DNA from: Fischerella thermalis PCC 7521
GTDB taxonomy: Bacteria > Cyanobacteriota > Cyanobacteriia > Cyanobacteriales > Nostocaceae
Direction of reading: 5' to 3'
DNA length: 47,877 nt
NCBI RefSeq assembly: GCF_000317225.1
Contig: NZ_AJLL01000014.1
Span: forward strand, 1-47,877
In this document: one piece after another, positions 7,800-17,132 of the stretch
How positions within the stretch are numbered: position 1 is the stretch's first letter
Layout: each line of letters opens with the position of its first letter
Made by a program: the position numbers and the translations under genes
Notes under the pieces: model-generated
Seen by the model: only the letters and a program-made list of their open reading frames with translations
Database searches by the model: none
What the model was told of the DNA's origin: nothing

Positions 7800-9263
7800 T
7801 TAGGATGTCGCTGTCGCTGGTTGGTGGAGTGTAGCAATTACCTCCGGAATTACTTGATTTAAATTCCCAGCTCCTAGAAACAGTGCTAGGTCTCCAGAAC
7901 GTAGTGTTTGCTGTAAGAAATCACACATTAAGGCTAGGTTTGCTTGATACTTGACTTGTGGATGATGTTTGGCAACTTCCTGTGCTAGTTGTTCACCGCT
8001 CACCTGTCCCATGTTGACTTCCCCAGCGCTGTAAATGTCAGTGAGTATAACTACATCAGCATGGGTAAAAGATTCGGCAAATTCTTCTAAAAATGCCAGT
8101 GTACGGCTGTAGCGATGAGGTTGAAATATGGCAACTACTCTTTGTCCTGGTCTTGCTTGCAGACGTGCGGCTGCTAGAGTAGCACGAATTTCGCTGGGAT
8201 GGTGGGCATAGTCGTCAATGAATGTGATTCCATGAGCTTCGCCCCGGAATTCAAAGCGACGTCTTGCGCCTTCAAAAGTAGCAAGTCCCTTGGCAATTTC
8301 GCCAAATTCTAATCCCAAGACGCGACCAACGGCTACTGCTGCTAGGGCGTTGCTGAGGTTATGGCGACTGAGTAAACGTAAGTTTAACACACCCAAGGCT
8401 TTGCCGCGCTCCCAAACTAAGGCGGTAGTGCCATCTGCACGATAGTCTATATTGGTTACGGTATAATCTGCACCTGTGTCTGGATGTAAACTGTAACTAA
8501 TTGTTGGTTGCAAGCGATCGCGCACCGTTGCACAATCAATGCTAGCTACCAGAGTTTTACAACTATTAGCGAAGGTATGGAATATTTCCACTACTTCTTC
8601 TAAATTGTCGTAGTGGTCGGGATGGTCTAGTTCGATATTTGTGATTACACCGATTTCTGGGGCATGTTTAACTAATGAACCATCTGATTCATCTGCTTCT
8701 GCTACTAAATAGCAACTTTGACCTAATCTTGCGTTACCTTCCCAGGCATCAACTTCACCACCAATCAAAATTGTGGGGTCAAGACCCGCTTGCAGTAGCA
8801 TATATCCGATCATACTACTCGTGGTAGTTTTGCCGTGAGTTCCAGCAACTGCGATACTGTCATATTCGGAAATTAAAGTTGACAATACATCTGAACGATG
8901 GAAAATTGGACAGCCTAATTCTAATGCTGCTTTATATTCCAAATTGTTAGTATTTATTGCTGTTGAACAAATTACTTGCGGTAGTTGTGCCACTTTATCA
9001 GTTGACACATGATTTTGAGTATTTAAAATTACTCGATTTTCATTCTCTTTGGGGCGAAAGAATTCCAAATTGCTTGCTTCTTGTTTAGCAAAAATATGAA
9101 CCCCGATAGATTCCAATTTGGAAGTAATGTGATTTGGACGAAGATCCGAACCAGAAACAGGCAATTGACGTTTTGCTAGCACGTATGCCAAAGCAGACAT
9201 ACCTATGCCACCAATACCAATAAAATGAAAAGGTCTACCGCTAAAGTCTACAAAATCTTTCAT
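7800..9263 (-). CDS. murC: UDP-N-acetylmuramate--L-alanine ligase MurC
   Basis: ATP-dependent ligase that adds L-Ala to UDP-MurNAc, the step after MurB. The protein is 487 aa. The N-terminal Rossmann part shows FIGIGGIGMSALA, the ATP site is VAGTHGKTTTSSM (about residue 120), then EADESDGS, HPDHYDNL, the C-terminal FIDDYAHHP and AIFQPHRYSRT. ATG 9263 has a good gaggag ribosome binding site. A TTG one codon earlier is not needed. It is divergent from nadD across a 339-bp region. Confidence 0.96.
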   Translation of the reverse strand: MKDFVDFSGRPFHFIGIGGIGMSALAYVLAKRQLPVSGSDLRPNHITSKLESIGVHIFAKQEASNLEFFRPKENENRVILNTQNHVSTDKVAQLPQVICSTAINTNNLEYKAALELGCPIFHRSDVLSTLISEYDSIAVAGTHGKTTTSSMIGYMLLQAGLDPTILIGGEVDAWEGNARLGQSCYLVAEADESDGSLVKHAPEIGVITNIELDHPDHYDNLEEVVEIFHTFANSCKTLVASIDCATVRDRLQPTISYSLHPDTGADYTVTNIDYRADGTTALVWERGKALGVLNLRLLSRHNLSNALAAVAVGRVLGLEFGEIAKGLATFEGARRRFEFRGEAHGITFIDDYAHHPSEIRATLAAARLQARPGQRVVAIFQPHRYSRTLAFLEEFAESFTHADVVILTDIYSAGEVNMGQVSGEQLAQEVAKHHPQVKYQANLALMCDFLQQTLRSGDLALFLGAGNLNQVIPEVIATLHQPATATS

Positions 9264-9602
9264 CAATTACTCCTCTAATACCACACCACATAAACATCAC
9301 AAATGACACGCGTATCATAACAGGATTTTGTTTTTTATTGATACTACCTCTGTATAAATCTCATACTCCTGATAGGTAGATTTTTATGCTCAGATTACAT
9401 TACTTCAGGATGATTTTAACCTTGCCAGTGGTTTTTCTCTTCCTGAACTAATATTATGTTTATTCTGCAAATTTCTGCACCTTCGGGAAATATACAACTG
9501 TATTTTCAAACACATAATTTCGGTCTATGTGCTGGAATTAGCTACAATGGTAGACTGAGTGTTAACTACTTTGAAATCGAATCAAGCTAAAAAAGAGAGT
9601 GG
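9264..9602. promoter_or_regulatory. Divergent promoter region murC / nadD
   Basis: This 339-bp region between divergent genes must hold promoters for both. TACAAT at 9543-9548 is a plausible -10 box for nadD. No coding potential, riboswitch fold or repeat is seen. Confidence 0.5.
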
Positions 9603-10217
9603 ATGCAACAAATTGCAATTTTTGGTGGCACATTTGATCCCGTTCATTGGGGACATCTCATCGTAGCCGAAACCGCTCTCAATCAAGTACCTCTAGAAAA
9701 GATTATTTGGGTGCCATCAGCTCATCCTCCTCATAAAAAAGCGGCTTCGTTTCAACATCGTTTAGCAATGCTGCAAGCGGCGACAACAGACAACTCTGGC
9801 TTTGCTGTTTCACCGATTGAGCAATTGCAATCTGGTACTTCTTATGCCATCAATACCCTGATTGATTTATCCAATTTTTATCCCAATACTCATTGGTATT
9901 GGATTGTTGGTTTGGATACATTCCAAACATTACCTAAGTGGTATCGCGGACAGGAATTAGCACAATTGTGCGATTGGTTAATCGCACCCCGATATCTTGG
10001 TAGTGAATGTATAACTCAAACTGATTTAATCTGCAAGCAAGTGGAGCAAAAATTAGCAAGGCAGTCCTTTACCATACACTGGCAATTATTGCATACTCCT
10101 TTAGTAGGAGTGTCGTCAAGTATGATTCGTAACTTATGTCGCGATCGCCAATCGATTCGTTACTTAGTTCCAGAATCAGTACGAAGTTACATAGCTGATC
10201 ACAATCTCTATGCTTGA
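9603..10217 (+). CDS. nadD: Nicotinate-nucleotide adenylyltransferase
   Basis: Transfers AMP from ATP to nicotinic acid mononucleotide in NAD biosynthesis. Signature motifs are IFGGTFDPVHWGH (nucleotide-binding HxGH) and the C-terminal VSSSMIR (the ISSTxIR-type phosphate loop). PSAHPPHK and the WIVGLDTFQTLPKW substrate region are also present. At 204 aa it is of usual length. A purine-rich site (aagagagtgg) precedes ATG 9603. The downstream gap contains an imperfect inverted pair (gggatcgg/ccgatccc) that may end transcription. Confidence 0.93.
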   Translation: MQQIAIFGGTFDPVHWGHLIVAETALNQVPLEKIIWVPSAHPPHKKAASFQHRLAMLQAATTDNSGFAVSPIEQLQSGTSYAINTLIDLSNFYPNTHWYWIVGLDTFQTLPKWYRGQELAQLCDWLIAPRYLGSECITQTDLICKQVEQKLARQSFTIHWQLLHTPLVGVSSSMIRNLCRDRQSIRYLVPESVRSYIADHNLYA

Positions 10218-10489
10218 AGCAGGGGATTGGGGATCGGAGAGTTGAAGGAGGACAAGCAGGACATGGGGAACATGGAGAAAACTAATAACCAATGCCCGAT
10301 CCCCGTTGCCCCTAATCTCCATAGGGAACCCCAAGTTTCCCGATCCTCGCTCCCCTGAAGCTATAATTAAAAAAATTAAAATTTTTTTGGGATCTAACAC
10401 TTTATAGTTATAAATACTCCCCCCTTTGCGATATGATCGGGGTCAACCATAAGATTTAATTAGGCATATATAACAGAGGGCAAGACGCT

Positions 10490-11503
10490 GTGATTAGAGT
10501 TGCTATCAACGGTTTTGGGCGCATCGGTCGTAACTTTATGCGCTGTTGGTTAGGTAGAGAGAATAGCAATATCGACCTAGTTGCTATCAACGACACCTCA
10601 GACCCCAGAACTAACGCTCACCTGCTCAAGTATGATTCGATGCTAGGGAAGTTAAAAGGTGCTGAAATTACTGCCGATGATAACTCAATCATCGCTAACG
10701 GTAAGACCGTTAAATGCGTATCTGATCGCAACCCAGAAAACTTGCCCTGGAAAGAGTGGGAAATCGACCTAATTATCGAAGCAACAGGGGTATTTACTGC
10801 CAGAGAAGGGGCGATGAAGCATATCAATGCTGGCGCCAAAAAGGTATTGATCACCGCCCCTGGCAAAAATGAAGATGGTACTTTTGTAATTGGCGTAAAC
10901 CATCACGATTATGATCACGACAAACACCACATCATCAGTAACGCCAGCTGCACCACCAACTGCTTAGCTCCCGTTGCCAAAGTCTTACATGAGAAATTTG
11001 GCATCATCAAAGGTACAATGACCACCACCCACAGCTACACAGGAGATCAGCGTCTGCTGGACGCTTCTCACCGGGATTTACGCCGTGCGCGTGCTGCGGC
11101 TATTAACATTGTGCCTACTTCCACCGGTGCAGCTAAAGCTGTAGCGCTGGTACTACCAGCACTCAAAGGCAAGCTCAATGGTGTAGCATTGCGTGTACCC
11201 ACCCCTAACGTTTCAATGGTGGATTTCGTAGTACAAGTTGAGAAACAAACCATTGCTGAAGAAGTCAACGCAGCCCTGAAACAAGCTTCTGAAAATGAGC
11301 TAAAAGGCATTTTAGATTACAGTGAACTACAATTGGTATCCTCTGACTATCAAGGTACTGATGCTTCCTCCATTGTTGATGCCAGCTTGACAATGGTCAT
11401 GGGTGGTGACATGGTTAAAGTCATGGCATGGTACGACAACGAATGGGGGTACAGCCAACGCGTTCTAGACTTGGCAGAATTAGTAGCCGAGAAGTGGAAG
11501 TAA
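10490..11503 (+). CDS. gap2: Glyceraldehyde-3-phosphate dehydrogenase, Gap2 type
   Basis: Tetrameric GAPDH of 337 aa. The Rossmann fold starts [13 protein letters not shown] and the catalytic Cys is C154 in SNASCTTNC. The cofactor loop [18 protein letters not shown] resembles cyanobacterial Gap2 and chloroplast GapA/B, which use NADPH as well as NADH in the Calvin cycle and join CP12 and phosphoribulokinase in a dark-inactive complex. The start is GTG 10490 with agaggg upstream. The 3' end faces thiL and the gap is filled by inverted heptamer repeats. Confidence 0.92.
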   Translation: MIRVAINGFGRIGRNFMRCWLGRENSNIDLVAINDTSDPRTNAHLLKYDSMLGKLKGAEITADDNSIIANGKTVKCVSDRNPENLPWKEWEIDLIIEATGVFTAREGAMKHINAGAKKVLITAPGKNEDGTFVIGVNHHDYDHDKHHIISNASCTTNCLAPVAKVLHEKFGIIKGTMTTTHSYTGDQRLLDASHRDLRRARAAAINIVPTSTGAAKAVALVLPALKGKLNGVALRVPTPNVSMVDFVVQVEKQTIAEEVNAALKQASENELKGILDYSELQLVSSDYQGTDASSIVDASLTMVMGGDMVKVMAWYDNEWGYSQRVLDLAELVAEKWK

Positions 11504-11508
11504 TTAGG

Positions 11509-11580
11509 TTTGTTGTTTGTTGGTGGTTGTTTGTTGTTTGGAAAAATTAACAACCAACAACCAACTAGCAACCACTAACC
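11509..11580. repeat. Inverted heptamer repeats between convergent gap2 and thiL
   Basis: A run of ttgttgg/ttgtttg-like heptamers (about 11509-11542) is followed after an A-rich loop by aacaacc/aaccact heptamers (about 11549-11580). The second half overlaps the thiL stop codon. The halves can pair imperfectly, so the array may serve as a bidirectional terminator. STRR class. Confidence 0.75.
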
Positions 11581-12609
11581 AAAATGCTGAAATCCCTGAC
11601 TGAGAGATAAAACTTGGTCGGGGAATTCTTGTTTTTGGTCACGTAATACTACGGTTGAGCCATTTGTGATTTCTCCAATCGCAGCAGCGCCCTGACCAAG
11701 CATTTGTACTAATTTATCAGCTGGCTGTTTTGGTAAGCACAACACCAATTCAAAATCTTCACCACCGTAGAGGCTATACTCTAAGGCTTGTTCTGGGGTT
11801 AGCCAGTGAGCAAAAGCTGGTGGGAAAGGAATTTGTGTACGTTCTACTACAGCCCCGACATTACTAGCACGGCAAATTTGTACTAACGCATCAGCTAAAC
11901 CGTCGCTGCTGTCCATCCCAGCGATCGCCAATTGAGAAGAACCAAGAATTTGCCAGAGGATGGGTAAGACATCTAATCGGGGTTGTGGGCGCTGGTGAGC
12001 GCGGATTAAAGCCTTTGTTTCTTCTGGGCTAAGGTTTTCTGCCTTTTCGGGATGCAAGAGCAATTCTAAGCCAGCCCGGGACGCGCCATGAACACCAGTA
12101 ACGATGATCGCATCTCCGACTTGAGCTCGGTGACGGCGGATAATTTGTTGGGGGTAAGCTTGACCAAAAGCAGTAATAGCAATGGTAATTACTGGCGATC
12201 GCACTACATCACCACCCACAATTGGGGTATTGTATTGTTGTAGGCATTGTGTCATACCTACATACATTTGTTCTACCCAACTCACAGAAACATCACCAGG
12301 TAGTCCCAGCCCGACAGTAATTCCTAAGGGGGAAGCGCCCATCGCCGCCAGATCTGATAAATTAGCAGCAGCAGCCCGCCAGCCAACATCGACTGCTGAC
12401 GTAGTAATTTCACTGAAATGAATGTTGTCAACTAAAACATCAGTAGTTACTACCAGAGACAGCCCTGTTTCAGTAGCAATTACTGCTGCATCGTCCCCAA
12501 TAATTTCCTGAGGACAGAAGCGTTGCAAAATTTGTAAAAGTCCTTGTTCGCCGATATCTCTAACTAGTAAAGAAGATGACTCAGTGTTCACAGTATTTCT
12601 CAAGCTCAC
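11575..12609 (-). CDS. thiL: Thiamine-monophosphate kinase
   Basis: Phosphorylates thiamine monophosphate to the active pyrophosphate cofactor. The protein is 344 aa, in the AIR-synthase-like fold family. Motifs are IGDDAAVI, TTDVLVDNIHF (metal and ATP site), DLAAMGASP, VGGDVVRS and MDSSDGLADAL. The start used is GTG 12609, without a clear ribosome binding site. The stop codon lies inside a heptamer repeat. It is divergent from the Uma2 gene by 58 bp. Confidence 0.93.
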   Translation of the reverse strand: MSLRNTVNTESSSLLVRDIGEQGLLQILQRFCPQEIIGDDAAVIATETGLSLVVTTDVLVDNIHFSEITTSAVDVGWRAAAANLSDLAAMGASPLGITVGLGLPGDVSVSWVEQMYVGMTQCLQQYNTPIVGGDVVRSPVITIAITAFGQAYPQQIIRRHRAQVGDAIIVTGVHGASRAGLELLLHPEKAENLSPEETKALIRAHQRPQPRLDVLPILWQILGSSQLAIAGMDSSDGLADALVQICRASNVGAVVERTQIPFPPAFAHWLTPEQALEYSLYGGEDFELVLCLPKQPADKLVQMLGQGAAAIGEITNGSTVVLRDQKQEFPDQVLSLSQGFQHFG

Positions 12610-12667
12610 ATAAATCGCATAAATATTTTCAGGTTAGGATATAAATACCGTCTAGAAATCAATCGGG

Positions 12668-13237
12668 ATGGTCACTACACCAGCAACTAAGCTCACCTTT
12701 GAGGAATACTTAACCTATGATGATGGCACTGGCTGCCATTACGAATTGGTGGATGGCTCTCTGGAACTTATGAACCCACCTACAATTGAACATTTTCTAA
12801 TAGCCGATTTTCTAGATACAAGCCTTAAAGCAGAAATTAAGCGGTTGGGTTTACCTTGGCTATGCTTGCGAGAAGCTGGAGTCAGAACAGGTAGAAATAA
12901 ATCTCGGTTGACTGACTTGTGCGTAGTGACGATAGAACAAGCAAGGGAATTGATGAATGTATCAGCAGTATTTCAAACGCCGCCGCTATTAATCGTAGAG
13001 ATAGTCAGTCCAGAATCGATAAAACGGGACTATCGCTACAAGCGTTCTGAATATGCTGCCCTAGAAGTACCAGAGTATTGGATTGTAGATCCCTTAGAGA
13101 CAAAAATTTCAGTATTATTACTGGAAGAAGGACTGTACGAAGAAACAGTATTTACAGGTAGCCAGAAGATTGAATCGCGGACTTTGCCAGAATTAGCGAT
13201 CGCCACAGAAAAGGTATTTGTTGCAGGTAATCTCTGA
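12668..13237 (+). CDS. Uma2 family (DUF820) putative endonuclease
   Basis: A 189-aa member of the Uma2 family, a PD-(D/E)XK-like fold that is greatly expanded in filamentous cyanobacteria. Typical features are the N-terminal LTFEEYLTYDDGTGCHYELVDGSLELM, the central LTDLCVV, the LIVEIVSPES strand with its acidic residue, and RYKRSEYAALEVPEYWIVDP. The biological role is not established. It is a single gene in an accessory stretch and could be part of a mobile or selfish cargo, but nothing next to it proves this. Confidence 0.85.
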   Translation: MVTTPATKLTFEEYLTYDDGTGCHYELVDGSLELMNPPTIEHFLIADFLDTSLKAEIKRLGLPWLCLREAGVRTGRNKSRLTDLCVVTIEQARELMNVSAVFQTPPLLIVEIVSPESIKRDYRYKRSEYAALEVPEYWIVDPLETKISVLLLEEGLYEETVFTGSQKIESRTLPELAIATEKVFVAGNL

Positions 13238-13311
13238 AGAAACACGGGTGTAGAGGTATAGGGGTATAGAATTGGATATTTTTTTATTTGCAAGTCCCTG
13301 ATGGACTGTAT

Positions 13312-13924
13312 TCAATAATTTACTGTAACTCCTTCTTCAGAAAAAAAACGGCTATAACCTTGTGGAAAGTTAGGTAACTCACCAAACACGACATATCCAC
13401 GTTTCCGATAGAACTCTGGAGCTTGAAAACTGAATGTATCCAAATACGCATATTGACAACCTCGCTTCACAGCTTCTTGTTCCGCAGTGGCTAAAAGAAT
13501 ATCACCATAACCTTTCCCACGAAACAACTCATGTACCCATAACACATCAACATACAACCACTGCCAATATGTTTCTCCAATTAATCCACCCACTATATCC
13601 CTCATTTGTCACTTTGGGAGAATCCAATCGCTCAAATAGTTACGGGGCTTTAGTTTCCACTTTTCGTCTATAAATTTTAGTTTCTGTTAGAAAATAAAGC
13701 CTCAAACCCGGATGAAACCAAAGTCTCAGAAGTTGGCTGAGATTATTGTTTTCCGAGAGTGACAGAACAGGGATATGATCATCTGAATCTCGCAGAAAGA
13801 TTACTAAGTGCTTGTAGTTACCCTCACTAGCACGACTGCTATTGAATTTAATAATCTGCTGTAGGACAAATTCAACTTCATGAGGCTGTGGTTCTGTCAC
13901 TATCTCAATTTTCGGTTGCTTCAT
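13312..13924 (-). pseudogene. GNAT acetyltransferase gene split by a MITE
   Basis: Two minus-strand reading frames are halves of one gene. The 5' half starts at ATG 13924 (KIEIVTEPQPHEVEFVLQQ...FLRDSDDH). The 3' half (IVGGLIGETYWQWLYVDVLWVHELFRGKGYG...) carries the acetyl-CoA loop RGKGYG and ends at 13312. Removing 13596-13773 (element plus one TA copy) joins them in frame at DSDDH|IVGG and leaves 435 nt, exactly 144 codons plus stop, the usual size of a small GNAT. As it stands the 5' half runs into the element and stops. The 3' half could start from the ATG at 13605, giving a 97-residue fragment without the N-terminal strands. Confidence 0.88.
13598..13773. mobile_element. 176-bp MITE with TA target duplication
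   Basis: The ends are imperfect inverted repeats. Reading inward, tccctcatttgtcactttgg from 13598 matches tccctgttctgtcactctcg from 13773. TA dinucleotides flank it at 13596-13597 and 13774-13775, the duplication made by IS630/Tc1-mariner elements. There is an inner inverted pair ggcttta (13646-13652) / taaagcc (13695-13701). It has no coding capacity, so it would need a transposase supplied elsewhere. The interrupted gene is restored exactly when it is removed. Confidence 0.85.
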
Positions 13925-14160
13925 AGATTCACTCTGTTCTAAAGGCTTACTAGTCAGGTGAAACTTAACCTATTTTTATACTCAATGAGAGCATCCCAAA
14001 TTTTTCAAAACACAAAACGAAGTAGCTCTGATTAACACTCTGCTACCTAGTGCGTCAACCTCTGCGACCCTTGGCGTTTAAAAATAAACTCAAACATTTA
14101 GGATACTCCCTACTCAAAAGCTATACTTGATCAAAATTTTGAGTATGAAAACTTTTCTAA

Positions 14161-16422
14161 ATGCCACAACCAATACATGTAAACAAAAATAACCTATACA
14201 CCTTTTCCCGACTCGCACCCTTTATTCAAGAATATATTTACAATCACAACTGGACGGAATTACGCCCAGTTCAAATAGCGGCATGTCAAGTCATTTTTGA
14301 TACAGATGCTCATTTATTAATTGCGGCTGCTACAGCTGCTGGAAAAACAGAAGCAGCGTTTTTACCGATTTTAACTTTATTACATGAAAATCCATCAAGT
14401 ACAATTGGTGCATTGTATATCGGGCCAATCAAAGCTTTAATTAATGATCAATTTGAACGTTTGCATGGTTTACTCAAAGAAGCAGACATTCCTGTTTGGC
14501 ATTGGCATGGTGATGTTTCTCAAAGTCATAAAAATCAGCTGCTCAAAAATCCTCTAGGTATCCTGCAAATTACACCAGAATCTTTAGAAAGTTTATTAAT
14601 TAATAAATATCATGACATCAAGCGTTTGTTTGGTGATTTACGATTTGTTGTCATTGATGAAATTCATGCTTTTATGGGTACGGAAAGGGGTTGTCAGATT
14701 CTTTGTCAGTTGGCTAGATTAGAAGACTTGACGCAAAAGCAACCTCGAAGAATTGGTTTATCGGCTACTCTTGGTGATTATGCATTGGCTGAGGAGTGGT
14801 TATGTTCTGGGAGTAAAAAGTCGGTGATTACGCCGAAGATTGAGAGGGAAAATAGACAAATTAGGTTGGCTGTGGAGCATTTTTTTGTTAGCGTTGATGA
14901 TGAGTTTTGGGGAAAAAAGAACCGCAGAGACGCAGAGAGCGCGGACATAAGAGAGGGGAGAGAGGGTAAGTTTGATATTGATGTTTATGAAAGATATATT
15001 TTTAATTTGAGTAAGAATCGTAAGTGTTTGATTTTTGCTAATAATAAATCGCAAACTGAAGCGGTGATTGCTTCTTTGCGCAAAGTTGCCATGAGGGAAG
15101 GGGAAGCGGATATATATCATGTACATCATGGCAGTATATCTGCTAGCTTGCGACAAGTTGCAGAAAATGCAATGCGGGAACCGAATCGACCTGCTGTGAC
15201 TGCTGCAACCTTGACTTTAGAATTAGGTATAGATATTGGTTATCTTGAGCGGGTGATTCAGTTAGAAGCACCGCTTTCCGTAGCGAGTTTTTTACAACGT
15301 TTGGGACGTACAGGTAGAAGGGGTGAAGCTGCCGATATGCGCTTTGTGTGCGCGGAAAACGAAGTGTTATCAGAAGCAACTCTACCAGAACAAATTCCTT
15401 GGCAACTTTTACAGTGTATCGCAATTATTCAACTTTATTTGGAGGAAAAGTGGATTGAACCAATTAAGCCTGTGAAATATCCATTTAGTTTATTGTATCA
15501 CCAAACTATGAGTATTGTAGTAGCAGTTGGTGAAATTTCACCAGCTACTCTTGCTCAAAAAGTCTTGAGTTTGCCTGTATTTACTGCCGTATCTAGAGAT
15601 GATTTGAAGTTATTACTACGCTATTTAATTGATATTAACCATCTGCAATTGACAGAAGAGGGGAAACTCATTTTAGGTTTGGCTGGTGAAAGGGTGGTGG
15701 GTAAGTTTCAATTTTACGCTGTCTTCCCAGATAATGAGGAATTTCTGGTTAAACAAGGAGCGACAGAAATTGGTAGTATATCTCTGCCGTCACCTGTAGG
15801 TAATCAATTTGCTTTAGCAGGGAAAACTTGGGAAGTTGTAGAAGTTGATTTTAAAAAGAAAATTATCTTAGTGAAGCAAGTTGAAGGTCAAGCAAGTATT
15901 TTTTGGCGTGGTGGTAGCGGTACAATTCATACACGCATTCTCCAAAGAATGCGACAAGTTTTATTTGAAGATACAGAATATCCTTATTTGCAAAGTAACG
16001 CGATGAAGCGTTTGCGTGTAGTTCGCGAACTTACACGCAATTCTGGATTAGATCAAAAAAATATTTTGCTTCTGGCTAAAAATAAGTCTTGCATTTTTCC
16101 TTGGATGGGTACAGTAGCTTACCGGACTTTGGAAAGGTTGCTAAACATGTTCTGTCGTGAATCTTTAGCAATTAAAAGTATTGGCGGTGTAAATCCGTAC
16201 TATTTGATAATTAAATTAGATAAAACAAAAGTAAACTCTCTTTATCCAGAAATTCTTTCTTTGTGTGAACAAAGAATTACGGCTGAGAATTTATTAAGTG
16301 ATGCAGAAGCTCCAGAAATTCAGAAGTATGACAAGTTTATTCCCCATGCACTTCTACGTAAAGCTTTTGCGAGTGATCATTTGGATATGGAAGAACTAAG
16401 ACAACTAGTGGGTTTGTGGTAA
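14161..16422 (+). CDS. DEAD/DEAH-box helicase, Lhr-like
   Basis: Superfamily-2 helicase of 753 aa. RecA1 shows the Q-region LRPVQIAACQ, Walker A TAAGKTEA (K62), DEIH at 166-169 and GLSATLG. RecA2 shows CLIFANNKSQTEAV, TLTLELGIDIG and QRLGRTGRRGE. A long C-terminal part (about 400-753) has Lhr-like winged-helix character but is not further identified. It probably remodels DNA or RNA-DNA structures in repair. Between the two RecA domains (about residues 253-269) the coding sequence is a dispersed repeat, giving KNRRDAESADIREGREG, unlike the rest of the protein. No nuclease or other partner gene is adjacent, so a defence role is not supported. Confidence 0.85.
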   Translation: MPQPIHVNKNNLYTFSRLAPFIQEYIYNHNWTELRPVQIAACQVIFDTDAHLLIAAATAAGKTEAAFLPILTLLHENPSSTIGALYIGPIKALINDQFERLHGLLKEADIPVWHWHGDVSQSHKNQLLKNPLGILQITPESLESLLINKYHDIKRLFGDLRFVVIDEIHAFMGTERGCQILCQLARLEDLTQKQPRRIGLSATLGDYALAEEWLCSGSKKSVITPKIERENRQIRLAVEHFFVSVDDEFWGKKNRRDAESADIREGREGKFDIDVYERYIFNLSKNRKCLIFANNKSQTEAVIASLRKVAMREGEADIYHVHHGSISASLRQVAENAMREPNRPAVTAATLTLELGIDIGYLERVIQLEAPLSVASFLQRLGRTGRRGEAADMRFVCAENEVLSEATLPEQIPWQLLQCIAIIQLYLEEKWIEPIKPVKYPFSLLYHQTMSIVVAVGEISPATLAQKVLSLPVFTAVSRDDLKLLLRYLIDINHLQLTEEGKLILGLAGERVVGKFQFYAVFPDNEEFLVKQGATEIGSISLPSPVGNQFALAGKTWEVVEVDFKKKIILVKQVEGQASIFWRGGSGTIHTRILQRMRQVLFEDTEYPYLQSNAMKRLRVVRELTRNSGLDQKNILLLAKNKSCIFPWMGTVAYRTLERLLNMFCRESLAIKSIGGVNPYYLIIKLDKTKVNSLYPEILSLCEQRITAENLLSDAEAPEIQKYDKFIPHALLRKAFASDHLDMEELRQLVGLW
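14919..14966 (+). repeat. Dispersed accgcagagacgcagag repeat inside the helicase CDS
   Basis: The segment gaaccgcagagacgcagag and what follows is purine-rich and unlike the AT-rich gene around it. It resembles the accgcagagacgcagag family normally found between genes in Nostocales. It keeps the reading frame open and adds a charged linker between the two helicase lobes. Confidence 0.65.
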
Positions 16423-16485
16423 ATCACACTTGTTTAGAGAATGCTAAATAGCCGTCAAGAATTTTGTGTGGCAACAGAGATGACT

Positions 16486-16552
16486 ATTCTTTGTGTCTTG
16501 GAGTCTTGGTGGTTGGTGATTTTTTCACCACTAAGGCACAAAGACACTAAGT
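16486..16552. repeat. Inverted pair of cttggtgtcttggtggt repeats
   Basis: The left arm (about 16486-16518) reads ctttgtgtcttggagtcttgg and the right arm (about 16524-16552) reads caccactaaggcacaaagac. They form an imperfect hairpin around a T-run just after the helicase gene. They are related to the copies near 6.45 and 6.55 kb and may act as the helicase terminator. Confidence 0.6.
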
Positions 16553-16654
16553 GTTTTTCAGCCAGGTAGACGTAATTAACGTTTCATTAGTCCAAAATTC
16601 CGCCTGAGAATAAACGGGTTTCACTTTCACCTGCGTACTTTAGCAGATGATACT

Positions 16655-16984
16655 TTGATTGGCTGCGCTGGCTTGTTCGGTATTCAGTGGATGCATCAGA
16701 TTGCTTCATTGGGTATTGCAATTGGTGATCCGGCATACTGGGGTAAAGGTTATGGTACGGATGGACTAAAACTGCTGTTGGGGTATGCCTTCCGGGAATT
16801 AAATCTCTACCGAGTGGGATCATCAACTATTAGTTATGATATCCGGTCAATTAAAGCCCATGAAAAAGTCGGATTTCGTCAAGAGGGAATTCAACGCAGC
16901 TTTATTCAGCGGGAGGGTAGGCGGTTTGATTTGATTATATTTGGTATTTTACGTCCGGAGTGGGAGGCGCTTCAGACAAGATGA
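16655..16984 (+). pseudogene. N-terminally truncated GNAT acetyltransferase
   Basis: The frame encodes the C-terminal two thirds of a RimJ/RimL-like GNAT: DDTLIGCAGLFGI, the acetyl-CoA loop YWGKGYGTDGLKLLL, YAFRELNLYRV and AHEKVGFRQEG. The usual first 60-70 residues with the ERLxLR start are missing. The frame stays open upstream to a stop at 16577. There is no ATG, only a TTG at 16655, and repeat DNA occupies the place of the 5' end. It is probably a remnant; expression as a 110-aa protein cannot be excluded. Confidence 0.6.
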
Positions 16985-17023
16985 AGAAGGCAGAGGGTTA
17001 GAGAGCATTCCTTCTGCCTCCTG

Positions 17024-17072
17024 CCACGCCAGGTGCTTTATGCCGGGAAACCCGTCCACCGCACTGGCTCCT
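17024..17072. repeat. Structured dispersed repeat ccacgccag...actggctcc, copy 1
   Basis: It forms an outer stem gccag/ctggc and an inner gggaaaccc hairpin. A second copy with the same outline but a different inner stem is at 41552-41599. It lies between the truncated GNAT and the carotenoid protein gene, which are convergent. Confidence 0.65.
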
Positions 17073-17132
17073 CTGCCTTGTTTGATAAAACAGGGAAAAA
17101 GGGAAAGGGAAAAATAAAACCCTTTAACCTTC

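Noticed and set aside
10176-10400. 74-codon minus-strand frame between nadD and gap2
   Set aside because: It overlaps the nadD end and simple ccccgatccc-type sequence, with no coding signature.
13312-13924. Two short adjacent minus-strand frames that look like a toxin-antitoxin pair
   Set aside because: They are the two halves of a single GNAT gene interrupted by a MITE; removal of the element fuses them exactly.
14161-16422. Helicase with neighbouring Uma2 nuclease as a possible defence system
   Set aside because: The two genes are separated by the broken GNAT gene and a 236-bp gap, and the helicase has no nuclease, methylase or effector partner. Lone Lhr-like helicases are widespread repair proteins.
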